From Microstegium vimineum (Eukaryota; Streptophyta; Magnoliopsida; Poales; Poaceae): a stretch of 64,000 bases of DNA. A program made the position numbers and the translations under genes. The DNA lies in contig CM039120.1 in the NCBI GenBank assembly GCA_022036555.1, forward strand, positions 14,461,291-14,525,290, written 5' to 3'. The notes below the pieces were generated by a model. It was not told the origin of the DNA. It saw only the letters and a program-made list of their open reading frames with translations, and searched no databases. This document shows positions 34,275 through 45,602 of the stretch, piece after piece. Positions within the stretch are counted from its first letter, which is position 1. Each line of letters begins with the position of its first letter.

Positions 34275-35328
34275 TGTTGACACAAAAAGCGTTAGGATCT
34301 GCGAACACCTCGGGCTATTACCCGAATTTGATTTCCGAGGGTGTGTCAGTCTATTTGACCAGTTAATCGACAAGGACGATAACTAGAACAAGATCCAAAC
34401 AAGACAACGGCGATACGCCCGGATGCCAAGACTCAGACTTGATCAGGATAACTAGAGCAGAGCTGAATGAGACAACAGCGATGCGCCCGGATGTCAAAGC
34501 TTAGATTACTCCCACGCGGAACTTGCAAGGGTTTGACGGAGATCAAGGAGATGCAGCCTGTCGAAGCTTGAAGAACTCGTAGATAAACTAAGACTAATGC
34601 GATAAAAGGGTAAATTGCATAAGAGTAAATAAGAGTAATTGATTTGTTTTTTGATAGATTGATTCCTATTATGCAGTCCTTGGGCACATATTTATACTCC
34701 CGCATGGAGAGTTGTACAGAGACATGACTCGTACCTTCCCTAAACAAAAACTCCTAACTTTAAGGAAATAACTGACTCGCGCAGGAGCCGGACCCAAATA
34801 ACAATAATATTTTCCTAAACAGACATCTCTATTTTTAAGTAAATAAACGACTCGTACAAGAGTCGGACTCAAACTTCTATAATAATACTGGTATTAAATC
34901 ACCAGTTTCCTTATATCTTCTCTTCGATGAAACTTTCCATCGGCAGACTTTAATCCGCATCTTCCATCTATTTCCATCGGCAACCTCTTGCTGACGTCAA
35001 CCGCCACGTCACCCTGCGCCCATTGGCACTCTATGCCCATCGACATCGGCAATACTTTTCAATCAGCGACTTTGCACTTCTGGTAACTTGTCTTCACCAA
35101 CTAATTCTTATCGGCAAGAGTCGTCCAACTCCCATCGGCAACATCCTTATCGGTAATACTCTTATCGGCAAGAAACGTCCAGCTTCCATCGGCAACAAAC
35201 TTAACCTCTTCGCAGCATCTACCCTCATCGGTAACATTGGCTGATGACCTCCCGATGCCAATGGAAAACGGTTACCGATCAATGCAAGTCTTAGCTCATT
35301 TGACACATGCCGAAAAACGGTGTCAACA
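34275..35328 (-). repeat. 5' LTR of element C
   Basis: 1054 bp, promoter-bearing LTR of C. Minus-strand TATAAATA at 34689-34696. It lies next to the PBS and gag. Confidence 0.92.
34689..34696 (-). promoter_or_regulatory. TATA box of element C
   Basis: TATAAATA on the minus strand, in the 5' LTR and conserved at 23048-23055 in the 3' LTR and at 13177-13184 in B. Confidence 0.6.
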
Positions 35329-35424
35329 GCGGATATCTTCACTAAACCACTCGATGAAGCAACCTTTTGTAGGATGAGAAGTGAGTTCAATGTGCTTGAT
35401 CACTCTAACTTCACTAAAAGATGA
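35329..35424 (+). pseudogene. pol: Copia A RNase H, C-terminal end
   Basis: Resumes the RNase H frame after element C with ADIFTKPLDE-type residues, the hallmark end of Ty1-copia RNase H. It stops at the TGA 35422-35424. The duplicated GCGGA spans the Ala-Asp codons. Confidence 0.9.
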
Positions 35425-37030
35425 TCTTGTGTGAACCAACCTTGCATCATGTGTAATATAATCATGTTAATTAGTAATGCACATAGGCTTCGCTAACATG
35501 GTTGGAATAACTGTTCTTGAACGTGTGAAGAAGTCTAATCATGGCTAACGTGCAAGCAACCTAGATTCAAATTCTTGTAATGCATAGCATGTGCATGTGT
35601 TGCTTGTTGTTTCTTTTTGGTTAAGTTTGAGCATCCTCTATGTTCGTCCACTTAGGGGAGCATTCCAAGATCAAGTCACTTCTATACCCCTCTTGTGGCC
35701 ATATGAAGTCTCCTTGGAGCTTCCATTCGAATATTTTGAGCTAAAACTAAAGTTAAAGCCTATGGCAAAATATTTGAAAATGAGAGTTTGAGAGACGGTT
35801 CTCATATGAGGTCCAATCAGGTGTTTTTTTGGATCTTATTGGGATTGGAACTTGGTTGGGAGAAAGTCGCAAAAATCTGATTTGAAAAATTCTGTTTTAA
35901 AAAGCGTCAGATGCTGCCGACGGATTCTCGGCAACAAATGCCTCAGCATCCATCGCGATTGTCCGGAGATTGAAAGCCGCTCAACTAAGGGGTGTCAGAC
36001 GCTTGCTAGCATCCATCGCAGTGGCGTCAGACGCGTCTGGCGCGTCCAGGAGCTCTTTGGTTCTCTCTGTTCGAGCGTCGGACGCTTTACAGCAACCGTC
36101 GCGTTGGCACCGGACGCGTCCATCGCCAACTGGAACTCTCTGGTCCCTTACTGCATAAGCGCCGGACGCTCCGACCTAGCGTCCGTCGGACCCGATTGAG
36201 CGTCCGTTGCGAACTTGCGAAACGCATATGTTTTTCGAAAATCGCCTTCTCTTCCTCGGTCGGTTCACTTCATATCCGTACGCCGCTGTTTCCTTTGCGT
36301 CGCTTCCTCCGTCGATGTGCCCTCGCATTCGCCTTCGCTCCCCATAGCACCTCCGCACTCTCGCTCCTCCCTGTGCCGCCGCCCGCCGCCCGCCAGAGCT
36401 CTGCCGTCCCCTGTGCGCCCTCTGCACCGACGGCCTGGGCTCATCCCTCTCCTCTGCTTCGAGCGTTTTTGCCGAACAGAGGGGTGGAAGTTCCTCCAGT
36501 GGAACTGGTGACCCAAGGTGATTTCCCCTCATCGCTTTTGTCTTGATCTACTTGTTGATCCCATTACCTCTCTTCCAATCCCCCAAAAATCCTAAATCAT
36601 TCCTTTTTCTCCTTGTTAGGTTTACGGTTTGTGAGTTGAAATCGATTGAGGATTCTCCCCTTCATTCTTTTGTGTCACCAAAATTGAGGTATGGCAGTTG
36701 CAAGAAGCGATCTATTTTTTATCCAAATTCATGCTTCTAAGTAGAATCTCGCACCTCTAGTTAAATTGCTTACATGTTATATACCTATCTATCTCTCGTG
36801 CAGTGGGTCAGTGGTTTTGTTTGGGCAGTGTCAGTTAACTCGGGGCAAAGCCAGTGAGTAAGGAACGAGGCAAAGCCTCGCAAGGACAGTCCAGGGTCGT
36901 TGAGCCACTCTCTTTTAGTTTGTCAAAGGATTGTTAGTGGTTGTTTTGGCTTTGTGACTTTGGTCAGTGGGCAGTTGTCTGCTTGGCAGTTGGTTGGTGC
37001 AGCTGATAGTGCTTCTTGCAGTGCCCTGCA
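35425..37030 (+). other. Post-pol leader of element A, upstream of the env-like region
   Basis: No gene is supported. The first 450 bp are AT-balanced. From about 35905 to 36190 many GCGTC/GACGC palindromic motifs appear, like those in the copia LTRs here (40840-41040). A strongly GC/CpG-rich pyrimidine-rich block follows (36290-36480). A possible intron donor near 36517 (AAG|GTGATT) and an acceptor near 36803 (GTGCAG) would join a leader to the env-like ORF. Confidence 0.5.
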
Positions 37031-39831
37031 ATGGCACACACGAAGAATGCAGGCCCCTTTCCTGGTAGTGGTGGTGACCCTCCACCTCCACCATGTCCGC
37101 CCACCAACCGGGACAAGGGCAAGAAGAAGGTTGTGTCAAAGAAGAGAAAGAGGTCGCTGATGGACCCAAACTCAGTGGCAGCACTTGCAGCAGCAGAGGC
37201 AATAGAGATTCCCGAGCAAGGCGGACGTCGCGCCGGTTTGATGATCTCTCCTCGCCGTGGAGCGCGTCGTGAGTCCCCCTCTCGTGCAGAGGCAGAGGCT
37301 GAGTCCCCAGAGACTCCGGAGGTAGAGGACACAGAGCAAGCAGAACCTTTGGGGCATTCGTCAGTTCAGGAGCTTATGGCTCGTCGAGTGACACGCGCCC
37401 GTGGATCGGAGCCCCCTACTAGGCCGATGGACCACGGCGCAATGACAGGCCTCCTCCACGCTCCAGTTTTCCAGACCCAGTGAGGCATCAAGTCACTGAT
37501 CTTACAGCTAAGCAAATCCAGCAGCTGCGCTTCGCCGACTTTCAGACCTGGTTTCCAGCAGAGAGAGACCCCCGTGCTGGTCCGTACTTCTACATGACTA
37601 TGCACGAGGACTTCTACAGAGGGTACGTTCAGACTCGCGCGCCTCTTTGAGCTCACAGGGTGTGCCCTTTTCCGACCATTATTGAGGTCGCTGGTCCAGA
37701 GATAGCCCAGCATCTCGAGTATCTTCAGGGGTTGACAGGATTGGTTGGCAGGATTGGGACATATCTGGAGGATTGGGTCAGACAATTCTATGCATCTCTA
37801 TGGGTCTCTCTGGATCACAAGTTCATCCATTTTTCCTTCAAAGGCAAGGATGTGAGGATCTACGACACACGGTTCAGGGAGATCTTCCACCTAGAGGAGT
37901 CTGTCGTCAGGGTCCACAGTCTGTGCTACGGGGATCAGGAGGCTCCTCGCCGTCCTCATGAGGGGGTCGTGGCGTCAGTGGACTTGGTGCGCCCCTGTTT
38001 CAGAGAGTCATTTGGAGAGGGTTCCAGTCGCAGCGTCCGTGACCTCACGTCGACTTCCCGGATCCTGAACGAGGTAGTCAGGAGGACTATACTTCCCAGA
38101 GTAGGAGCCCGTGAGACTTTGACATGTCTACAGCTTTGGCTCCTAGCTCATTTGGTCAGGATGGAGAAGTTTGATTTGTGGGATCTGATCATCAGTGAGA
38201 TGGAGGACATCATAGCCTTGGGACTCAGAGGACACTGGCAGCTGCAGTATCCGCACTAGATCTCATTTTTGCTCGTGTCCTGTGGTGGTTATGCATCATA
38301 TCTCACCACACTCACCCGTTCTGACACCGTATTTCCAGATTATAACATGAGTCAGTTAGTGAGCCACAGTGGCCGAGGTCGGTTGAGGCGTCAGGGTCCT
38401 CACACCACGCAGACAGGCATCCCACCTGCATCAGAGGACGAGCAGGATGCTATAGTTCAGGAACTTGCAGAGGCTGAGATGGCAGAGCTCGATGCCGAGA
38501 TCGATGCAGCTGTTGATGATACTTATCATGACGATCTTCCATCAGACAGCTCAGATGAGGACTACAGGCCTATTCTAGAGTACGCACCCCGGTCTCACGA
38601 CCACGAGGCCGGTGGGTCAGGTGCAGCTCCCGCTCCAGCCTCAGGTTCTTCAGAAGCCACCATTCTTACCATCCTATCAAGGATGCAGGAGGAGCAGACT
38701 CGTCAGGCAGAGGAGCAGAGGAGATAGGCTGAGGAGGTCAGGCGACTTACAGCCCAGCAGCTAGTAGCTCAGGCTCAGGCACAGGCTTGGCAGGATGAGT
38801 TTCAGTTACAGTTCATGGCCTTCCAGAGGCAGCAGGCCGAGTCACAGCGACAGACCACAAAGCTACTCAATCGGCTTCTCGGGTCCAGCTCCGGTCCGTC
38901 CTTGACACCACAGCTAGTGTTACCAGAGATCTCCCAGCAGTAGCAGTATACCTCTCAGGTGCAGGCACCCCCAGTGGTGATCCCGACTCCAGCTTTACAG
39001 CCCAGTGGGCTTCAGGGTCAGGCACCGGCTTCTCCTGCCTTCCAGACACCGATGACTCAGGTGTCTGCGTGGTTAGCCTCCCCCGGTGAGTTCCAGACCA
39101 GCTTCACACCTACCCGGGGGACTACCATAGCAGAGGTGTCTTGTGATCTCTCCGCTTCCTATTTGGAGATCACTGGTGAGCTCTCACCTGTTGGACCTCA
39201 TCTTGGCACTCCGCTTGCAGACAAAGGTACAACAGCTCCAGATACTCAGCCACCTGCGGATGACCCTCCAGTGACAGGCACTCATCTTTCCTCAGTTGCA
39301 TGATCGGAGGTTGCCCCAGACTGCTCAACACAGACCGTGACGACTCCTCCTCTGCCTGCTATTTAGACATATGCTACAGCAGTTGCAGTAGAGGTCGTTG
39401 AGTCACCCGCACCAGCTCAGCCACAGGAGCAGGCAGAGGCAGTCACCGTGGCAGTATCTTCGCCAGCACTCTCCCCGGGTCAGCCAACCAAGCTTGTTGC
39501 AGCAGTCTCTCTTGTGGCTCTGGTAGTGACCACTCCCTCCGCGCCTCGCGTCTTCACTCGTCGGGCTCCCAGGCCCGCTCTCACCGAGGTCGGACCGTCT
39601 GCGGCTCTAGTTCAGAATGATACTCCTTCAGAGCCTCAGGGGGAGTTAGGAGAGACACTGACCGCTACTGAGCCAGCAGCTCTAGTTCCAGAGGTCACCC
39701 CAGTTGAGCCTACACGTGCACCGATAGAGGCAGATGGACAGTCAGATGATTCAGATCTTTAGGACTTCATCTTACTTGATCGCAAGGCTTCAGCTTCCTT
39801 GGCTCCACCTCCAGCTCCAGATGCTTAGTTT
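37031..39831 (+). pseudogene. Copia A env-like region
   Basis: It lies between pol and the 3' LTR, where Sireviruses carry an env-like gene. The likely start is MAHTKNAGPFPG at 37031. A basic KKKVVSKKRKRS stretch follows, and then a globular segment (37660-38259: IEVAGPEIAQHLEYLQGL, FIHFSFKGKDVRIYD, TCLQLWLLAHLVRMEKFDLWDL) resembling the domain catalogued as a putative plant transposon protein. Next is an acidic segment and a long Pro/Ala/Thr/Glu-rich tail. No clear signal peptide or membrane span is seen, so env is a positional name. A frameshift near 37480 and stops near 37650, 38259, 38728, 38943, 39301 and 39364 break it. The frame ends near the purine motif at 39845. Confidence 0.6.
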
Positions 39832-40316
39832 TTGATGTTCGACGCCAAAGGGGGAGAGGGAGTCGAGTATTAGAGATAGGGGGAGGGATTTGGTTCTTTG
39901 ATGTGCTTATATTCCCCCGTACTCATGCATCATGTCTACTTTATTGCACATGTGTATATTTGTGTGTTGGATGATGCTTGTGAAACACTCCTGTGATGTG
40001 GTTGTGTGACAAACTCTTGATATTCACTAATACATGTTGTGAGTTGTCACTTGTTTCATGATATATCTCTATGATCTAATGGTAATTGAGCTTCCGCGCC
40101 ATACTCCGATACGTTTGTCAAAATATCATGAGGTACTCTAATTCTTTTTCGTATTCTTAAGTACCATTTTTGTGATTGGGTTTGGGAGAGCAAGTATGCT
40201 TCATTTCTATTCACTAACCCTTGCTCAACCAATCCAAGAAACTCGAAATCCTAACCTTTCACTCTTGTATCCATACTCGAGGAGTTATTGTCGTCAATCA
40301 CCAAAAAAGGGAAGAT
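39832..40316 (+). other. Multiple purine-rich motifs and polypurine tract of element A
   Basis: No gene. AAAGGGGGAGAGGGAG (39847-39862) and AGATAGGGGGAGGGA (39875-39889) are repeated polypurine-like motifs, as described upstream of the PPT in Sireviruses. The true tract, AAAAAAGGGAAGAT, ends at 40316 against the LTR start at 40317. Confidence 0.7.
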
Positions 40317-41759
40317 TGAAGAATCATGGCCCTATTGGCTTCGGTGATTAACGTCAATTAGCGATTATTATGGCTAACGTGTGTTTTGCAGAGGCTATGC
40401 GTAGCTTAGCCATAGTGATCAACATGAATGGGCATCAATGGTTATCTCTTAGCCCCAAGATGGATATCGTTTCGGATTTCAAAGAGACATGATGAAGACC
40501 CTAGAATGATAGGCTAAGTGCCATAAGGAGATGAAGGGCACTTAGAAATAGATAGGGCTTCTATTTGATCTTTGACCGTACTATTAAGAGGGATTGAGAC
40601 TAGTAGCTTGACTTAGGAGAGCTTCATGACTCAGGTGTGGTGCACACATGACAACCTTAGCTCTAAGCAAGCCTTTGGTGACTGTAAGATAGCCTAGAAC
40701 AACTTCCATATTCATCGCGACGAAAAACGAAGTTGAGAGGAAGCTTCTGTGGGCATCAGACACTGAAGTCCAGGGCGCCGGAAGCTGACATAAGCACGCC
40801 CAAGCATCCGACGGCAACACAGAGAGCTCCAGAGACGTCCAGTTTGCAACGGACGCGTCTGTCGCCTGGGCGTCGGACGCTCGCGAGCGTTTGCGAATAT
40901 TTTCCCAGAAACCCGAGAGCGGCTAGTTGGCGCTGAACGCTGAGGCACAGCGTCCGTCACCAAGCGTCGGAGCGTCCGACGCCTGCTGACGTGAACAGCA
41001 ACTAGCCGTTGGGGCTAGCGACGGAGCGTCCGTCGCCAACTTAAAACGAACAGTTTTTGAGCCCCGAGGTAGTTTTGTGTGTGGGCTATTTATAGCCCCC
41101 TCCTCTCTCTCCCACCTTGCCTTTGCTCATTTCATTTGTTGGTTTGCTTGAAAAGGTTGGGAAGAGAGCAAGAGCCCTAGAGAGAGTGATTCGCGAACCC
41201 ATCCATCCTCTCCTCTAGTTCATCCAAGAGTTCAAGTGTGCATCCTCTAGTTGTGAAGCTTGAGTGAGTCAAGCAAAGATCAAGGCTTGTTACTCTTGGT
41301 GATCGACATCACCTAGACGGTCCGGTGGTGCTTGGGAGGAAGGTGATCGTCGGAAGATTGTCAGCGGCCCTTCTCCATCGACTTGTGATCGGTTGTGGGC
41401 GGTTCACCGAGCTGGAGTGGCGAAGAACCAGCCCATAGAGAGCACTCTACCCTTGCGCGGGTAGAGGGGGAGCAATACCCTTGCGCGGGTGCTCCAATGA
41501 GGACTAGGGGGAGTGTCGACTCCTCGATACCTCGGCAAAACGTTGTCGTGTCAAGATTTCTATCCCTAGCTCTTTCATACCGCATTACTTTCCGCATCGT
41601 TCTTACTTTCATTGACTTGCTACCGCTTTCATAGTCTAAGGCACACTAATCGGTAGGCACGGAGTGATTGGCACTTGATAGGATTTCATATTTGCTTTGG
41701 AAATTTGAAATAATCCCAATTCACCCCCCCCCCCCTTCTTGGGCATCTTGATCCTTTCA
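40317..41759 (+). repeat. 3' LTR of element A
   Basis: 1443 bp from TGAAGAATC to ATCCTTTCA. It shares the first about 100 bp (TTCGGTGATTAACG..., GTGTGTTTTGCAGAGGC) and the last about 70 bp with D's LTR in opposite orientation, but the middle is diverged: a related, distinct family. TATA-like CTATTTATAG at 41086-41095. The right edge abuts D's coding sequence. Confidence 0.85.
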
Positions 41760-43130
41760 GGTTGATTGCACCGGTAGGCATGTTTTTCATAGCCTTCCTC
41801 AATGGTTCATCACCTACATCATCAAGATTTTCATTTTCTCCTTGGGAGTCATTAGTCTCATCAAATTCCAAGTCATACGTTTCTTCAACTAAGCCGGTGG
41901 CTTGGTTAAATACACGGTATGCTTTGGATTTCAAAGAATAACCAACTAGGAAGTCAATATCATATCTTCTTTGAAACTTCCCTAGATGTTGACGCTTCTT
42001 GTAGATGTAGACCTTGCACCCAAACACCCTAAAGAATGATATATCTGGCTTCTTTCCATTAAGCAACTCATATGGTGTCTTCTTCAAGAATCTTTGGATG
42101 AACAATCTATTGGAAGCATAGCATGCAGTATTGATAGCTTCGGCCCAAAACTTCTCCGGGGTGTTATACTCATCTAGCATGGTTCTTGCAAGAGTAATTA
42201 GTGTTCGGTTCTTCCTCTCAACCACTCCATTTTGTTGAGGTGTATATGTTGCAGACACTTCATGCTTGATCCCAACTTCATCACAATAATCTTCAATCTT
42301 TGTGTTGATAAACTCGGTGCCATTGTCACTTCTAATTTTCTTGATCTCTACATCAAATTCATTTTGGGCTCTCTTGGCAAACTTCTTAAATGAGCTTGTG
42401 GCTTCCCCTTTGTCATGAAGAAAGAACACCCATGTGTATCTTGAATAATCATCCACAATCACAAGACAAAAGAGGTTGCCACCCAAACTAGCTTATGTTG
42501 TAGGTCCAAACAAGTCCATGTGAAGTAGCTCAAGAACTCTTGATGTTGACATGAATGCTTTGTGGGGGTGAGTGTTGGCAACTTGCTTGCCGGCTTGACA
42601 TGCACTACAAAGCTTGTCCTTTTCAAACACAACATCCTTGATGCCTCTAACCATTTCCTTCTTCAATAGCTTCTTGAGAGTAGACATACCAACATGAGGT
42701 AGCCTTCTATGCCACAACCAACCAAGAGATGACTTAGTGAACAAGCATGTTTGGAGGTTGGCATCATTTGATGAGAAATCCACAAGGTAGAGGTTATTGT
42801 GCCGAAAGCATTTGAATATGACTTGACTATCATCAATCTTTGACATAATGACTTCATTTGGAGTGAACAAGCATTGGAAACCAAGATCACAGAATTGGCC
42901 AACCGAGAGTAAGTTGAAGCTTAGTGATGCAACTAGAAACACATTTGATATTGAGTTGTCATTTGAGATTGCCACTTTTCCAAGTCCTTTGACCTTTCCC
43001 TTTGAGTTGTCCCCAAATGTAATCTTGTCTTGGTTGTTGACATCTTCTTCCAATGAGGTGAACATCCGGGGGTCACCGGTCATGTGTTGAGTGCATCCAC
43101 TATCTATCACCCAATGACTTCCACCGGTCT
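41760..43130 (-). pseudogene. pol: Copia D protease, GAG-pre-integrase and integrase
   Basis: The minus strand shows DSGCTQHMTG (about 43095-43065), WHRRLPHVGM ... LCSACQAGK, and the DDE core: HMDLFGPT, SDNGTEF, PQQNGVVERKNR. One stop at about 42490 (GPTT then a stop where A has Tyr) splits the frame. It reads on through FWAEAINTACYASNRLF and an acidic linker to MKNMPTGAIN at 41760, where A interrupts. D lacks several of the stops seen in A. RT is absent from the window because of A and the gap. Confidence 0.88.
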
Positions 43131-43156
43131 TATAGTTAACCTACACACACAGGAGA

Positions 43157-45550
43157 TCAAGCTTGTTGTTTAGGCACCCATTGAGTACGGGGGCCCATTG
43201 CTTTATCTACTAGTGACTTAGCCACCCAAATTGTCTTTGGTCTATTCCCATTGGATGGTCCTAAGAACACAACAAGTGGCTTGCCCTTGACATCCTTGTT
43301 GATGACATAGTGAGCATTGTATGCAAAGGGCCTAGTGTGCTTGGGCAAGGGTTGTGGAAGTGGAGTCACACAATTATGAGAAAAGTGTCCTTGCTTCCCA
43401 CACTCAAAGCATGTCTTCATCTTTGGCTTTGGCTTTGCTTGATAGAAGTACTTGGCTTGTTGTTGATATCGAGCTTTGGCTTTAGCTTTGGCCTTCTTCA
43501 CTTGAGCAGATTTGTAGCCAAGACTGGCTTTGTCATTCTTCATGACGGTGTTCATAAGGAGCTCACTTTGAAGATTGTGACCTTGGTGAACCTCTCCATT
43601 CCAATGGCTAGATGGTTCTTCTCATTCTTTAGCCTCTTGTTCTCTTCTCTAAGCATATCAACTTCAAGTGCCACATCATAGTCTTCATATTGTGACTCAA
43701 TCACGATTGACTTGGTTGACTTGAGCTTGATAAGATCTTGCTTGAGCTTCTCATTCTCATTCTTGATCTTGACATAGTCATCATAGTGATCCGCCACAAC
43801 CACTTGCTTGCCTTTGCACTTAGGCTCTTGCTCAATTGGCTCAACAATCAAATCATCACAAGATGTGCCAATGTCAATCTTGACAATGGGGTTAGCAACA
43901 ATAGGCAAAGCATCTTCAAGACATTCATTAGCTATAAGGAGAGTATCATAGTTCATCTTTACTTCAGTGTACTCTTCCCTAAGTTTGTTGCATCTTTCTC
44001 TAAGCTCTTGTGATGTCCTCTCTAGCTTATCATGTTTCTCTTTTAGCTCTTTGAGAGAGGATTTGAGCTCCTTAGCATGTGAGGATATGGATTTGTTTTC
44101 ACTTATTAGCTCATCACTGGAATTTGATGTTATTTCAAGTTTTTCAAGCAAGTCATCATTTTCTTTTTCAAGCTTCTCATTTTTAGCTTGCTCCTTCTTC
44201 ACAATTTTAGTGTACTTAGTGAGCAATTTTATGAGTTCATCATAGGAAGGAGCTTGGTATTCTTTTTCACTTTCACTACCACTATCATCACTATCATCAC
44301 TATCCTCTACTTTGGATTGTACCTTTTGGTCACCCTTGGCCATAAGGCATAGATGTGTAGAGGATGTAGTGGAGGAAGACGGTGGTGGTGGAGGAGGCAA
44401 TGAAGTCCCAATGACTAGAGCGTCCACCCTCTCATCATCACTTTCATCACCGCATGACTCGCTTGATTCTTCAATGTCGGTTAACCAATCACCAACTATG
44501 TATGTTTTGCCATCTTTCTTCTTTTGGTGTTGGAACCTCTTCTTCTTGAAGCTATCTTTCTTCTTGTGAGGCTTCTCATCTTTCTTCTCATCATCACTTG
44601 ACTCATCTTTTTGCTCTCTACCATTCTTGTACTTCTTCTTGTACTTGTCCTTCTTGGGCTTGGTGCAATGGTGAGCTAGATGGTCAAGATCACCACAATT
44701 GAAGCAATCCATCTCCGACAATGGCTTCCTCTTGTTGCTAGTGAAGAACTTCATCTTTCTTGAATCAAACTTGACACTGCTCTTGTTTAGCTTCTTTAGC
44801 ATCTTGGTGGTTTTCTTCACCATTAGAGCAATGTTTGAGTCATCATCATCTTCACTTGAGGTATCATACACGATCTTTGACTTGCCCGTGTCATGGCTAG
44901 ATTTGAGTGTCAAATCCTTCTTCTTGGTGGATGATGAAGCTTCATCTTCTTTGTGGATGTGCATGTACATCTCATGTGCATTGATCTTTCCCAAGACTTG
45001 AGTTGGTGTATAGTTGGAAAGATCACCTTGATGCAACACAGTCACAATGTTGGCATACCTGGCAATTGGAAGCACACAAAGAATCTTCCTCACAACATCG
45101 GCTTCATCCATTTGTTTTAGCCCAAGAGCATTCAATTCTTCTACAAGAACATTTAAGCGTGAGTACATTTCATTTGCATTCTCATGAGCAAACATGGTTA
45201 AAGCATTCATCTTATTCATGACTAAGTGATATCGCTCTTCCCACTCGCTCTTTGTGCCCTCATGAAGAGCACAAATGTTCTTCCACAACTCATGCGCATT
45301 CTTGGAAGTGCGCACGCGGTTGAACACATATTTGCCAATGCCCCTAAAGAGGGGTGTTCCGGGCTTTGGCATTCCACTTCTCATAGTGGACCTCGTCACT
45401 GAATGGTTCTCCATCAAATTGAGGAAATCCATCGGTGGCGGCTTTGAGCACACCAACATCCAAGGCTTCGAGGTAAGCCTCCATACGCACTTTCCAATAA
45501 GGAAAGTCGTCCCCATCAAACATGGGCGGCGGTCCATCCCCATGGGACAT
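43157..45550 (-). pseudogene. gag: Copia D gag
   Basis: The start ATG is at 45550 (MSHGDGPPPMFDGDDFPYWK). A one-base frameshift in a G run at 45350-45354 breaks the N-terminus, after which the frame is open for about 600 codons. It contains LWKNICALHEGTKSE, the first knuckle CFNCGDLDHLAHHC (about 44670-44710), a Lys-rich stretch, DWLTDIEESSES, a Pro run and a long coiled coil (43600-44250). A second frameshift at about 43560 precedes a second knuckle, CFECGKQGHFSHNC (about 43370-43415), and a C-terminal PKHTRPF segment. The layout matches A. Confidence 0.88.
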
Positions 45551-45582
45551 CTTGCTCTAGGCGGCGAAGCCTAATTTAGAGC

Positions 45583-45600
45583 AACCAAGCTTTGATACCA
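45583..45600 (-). other. Primer-binding site of element D
   Basis: TGGTATCAAAGC on the minus strand, two bases inside the LTR; the usual copia match to the initiator methionine tRNA 3' end. Confidence 0.85.
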
Positions 45601-45602
45601 AT

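Larger units (their letters stand above)
22634..35328 (-). mobile_element. Element C: Tat-lineage Ty3-gypsy with antisense PMD gene
   Basis: Two 1054-bp LTRs (22634-23687, 34275-35328) share TGTTGACAC...TGTCAACA ends and differ at about 26 positions counted by eye. They are flanked by GCGCA (22629-22633) and GCGGA (35329-35333), the same 5-bp duplication with one mutation. Minus-strand order: PBS (34250-34267), gag, Zn linker, PR, RT, RNase H, second RNase H, integrase. The plus-strand interior beyond integrase holds a spliced PMD gene. Dual RNase H plus an antisense extra gene is characteristic of the Tat lineage. The element inserted into A's RNase H. Confidence 0.93.
1446..41759 (+). mobile_element. 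Copia element A (Sirevirus/Maximus-like), interrupted by E and C
   Basis: The plus-strand order is gag (1446-2255, 18276-19504), protease, GAG-pre-integrase and integrase (19501-about 20900), RT (21195-22340), RNase H (22341-22633 and 35329-35424), env-like region (about 37031-39831), purine-rich motifs, polypurine tract (about 40303-40316) and 3' LTR (40317-41759). This is the Ty1-copia order, with INT before RT, and the post-pol gene is typical of Sireviruses. The 5' LTR is lost in the gap. The right junction at 41760 lies inside D's coding sequence, so A inserted into D; its TSD should be GTTGA (41760-41764). Coding regions carry many stops, so this copy is not autonomous. Confidence 0.88.

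Noticed and set aside
36176..36546. Overlapping ORFs in the CpG-rich block before the env-like region
   Set aside because: Open frames on both strands of a CpG-rich leader; Arg/Pro/Ser-rich chance translation.
43738..45574. Plus-strand ORFs opposite D gag
   Set aside because: Antisense readings of the coiled-coil gag, Ser/Leu-rich, with no recognisable domain.
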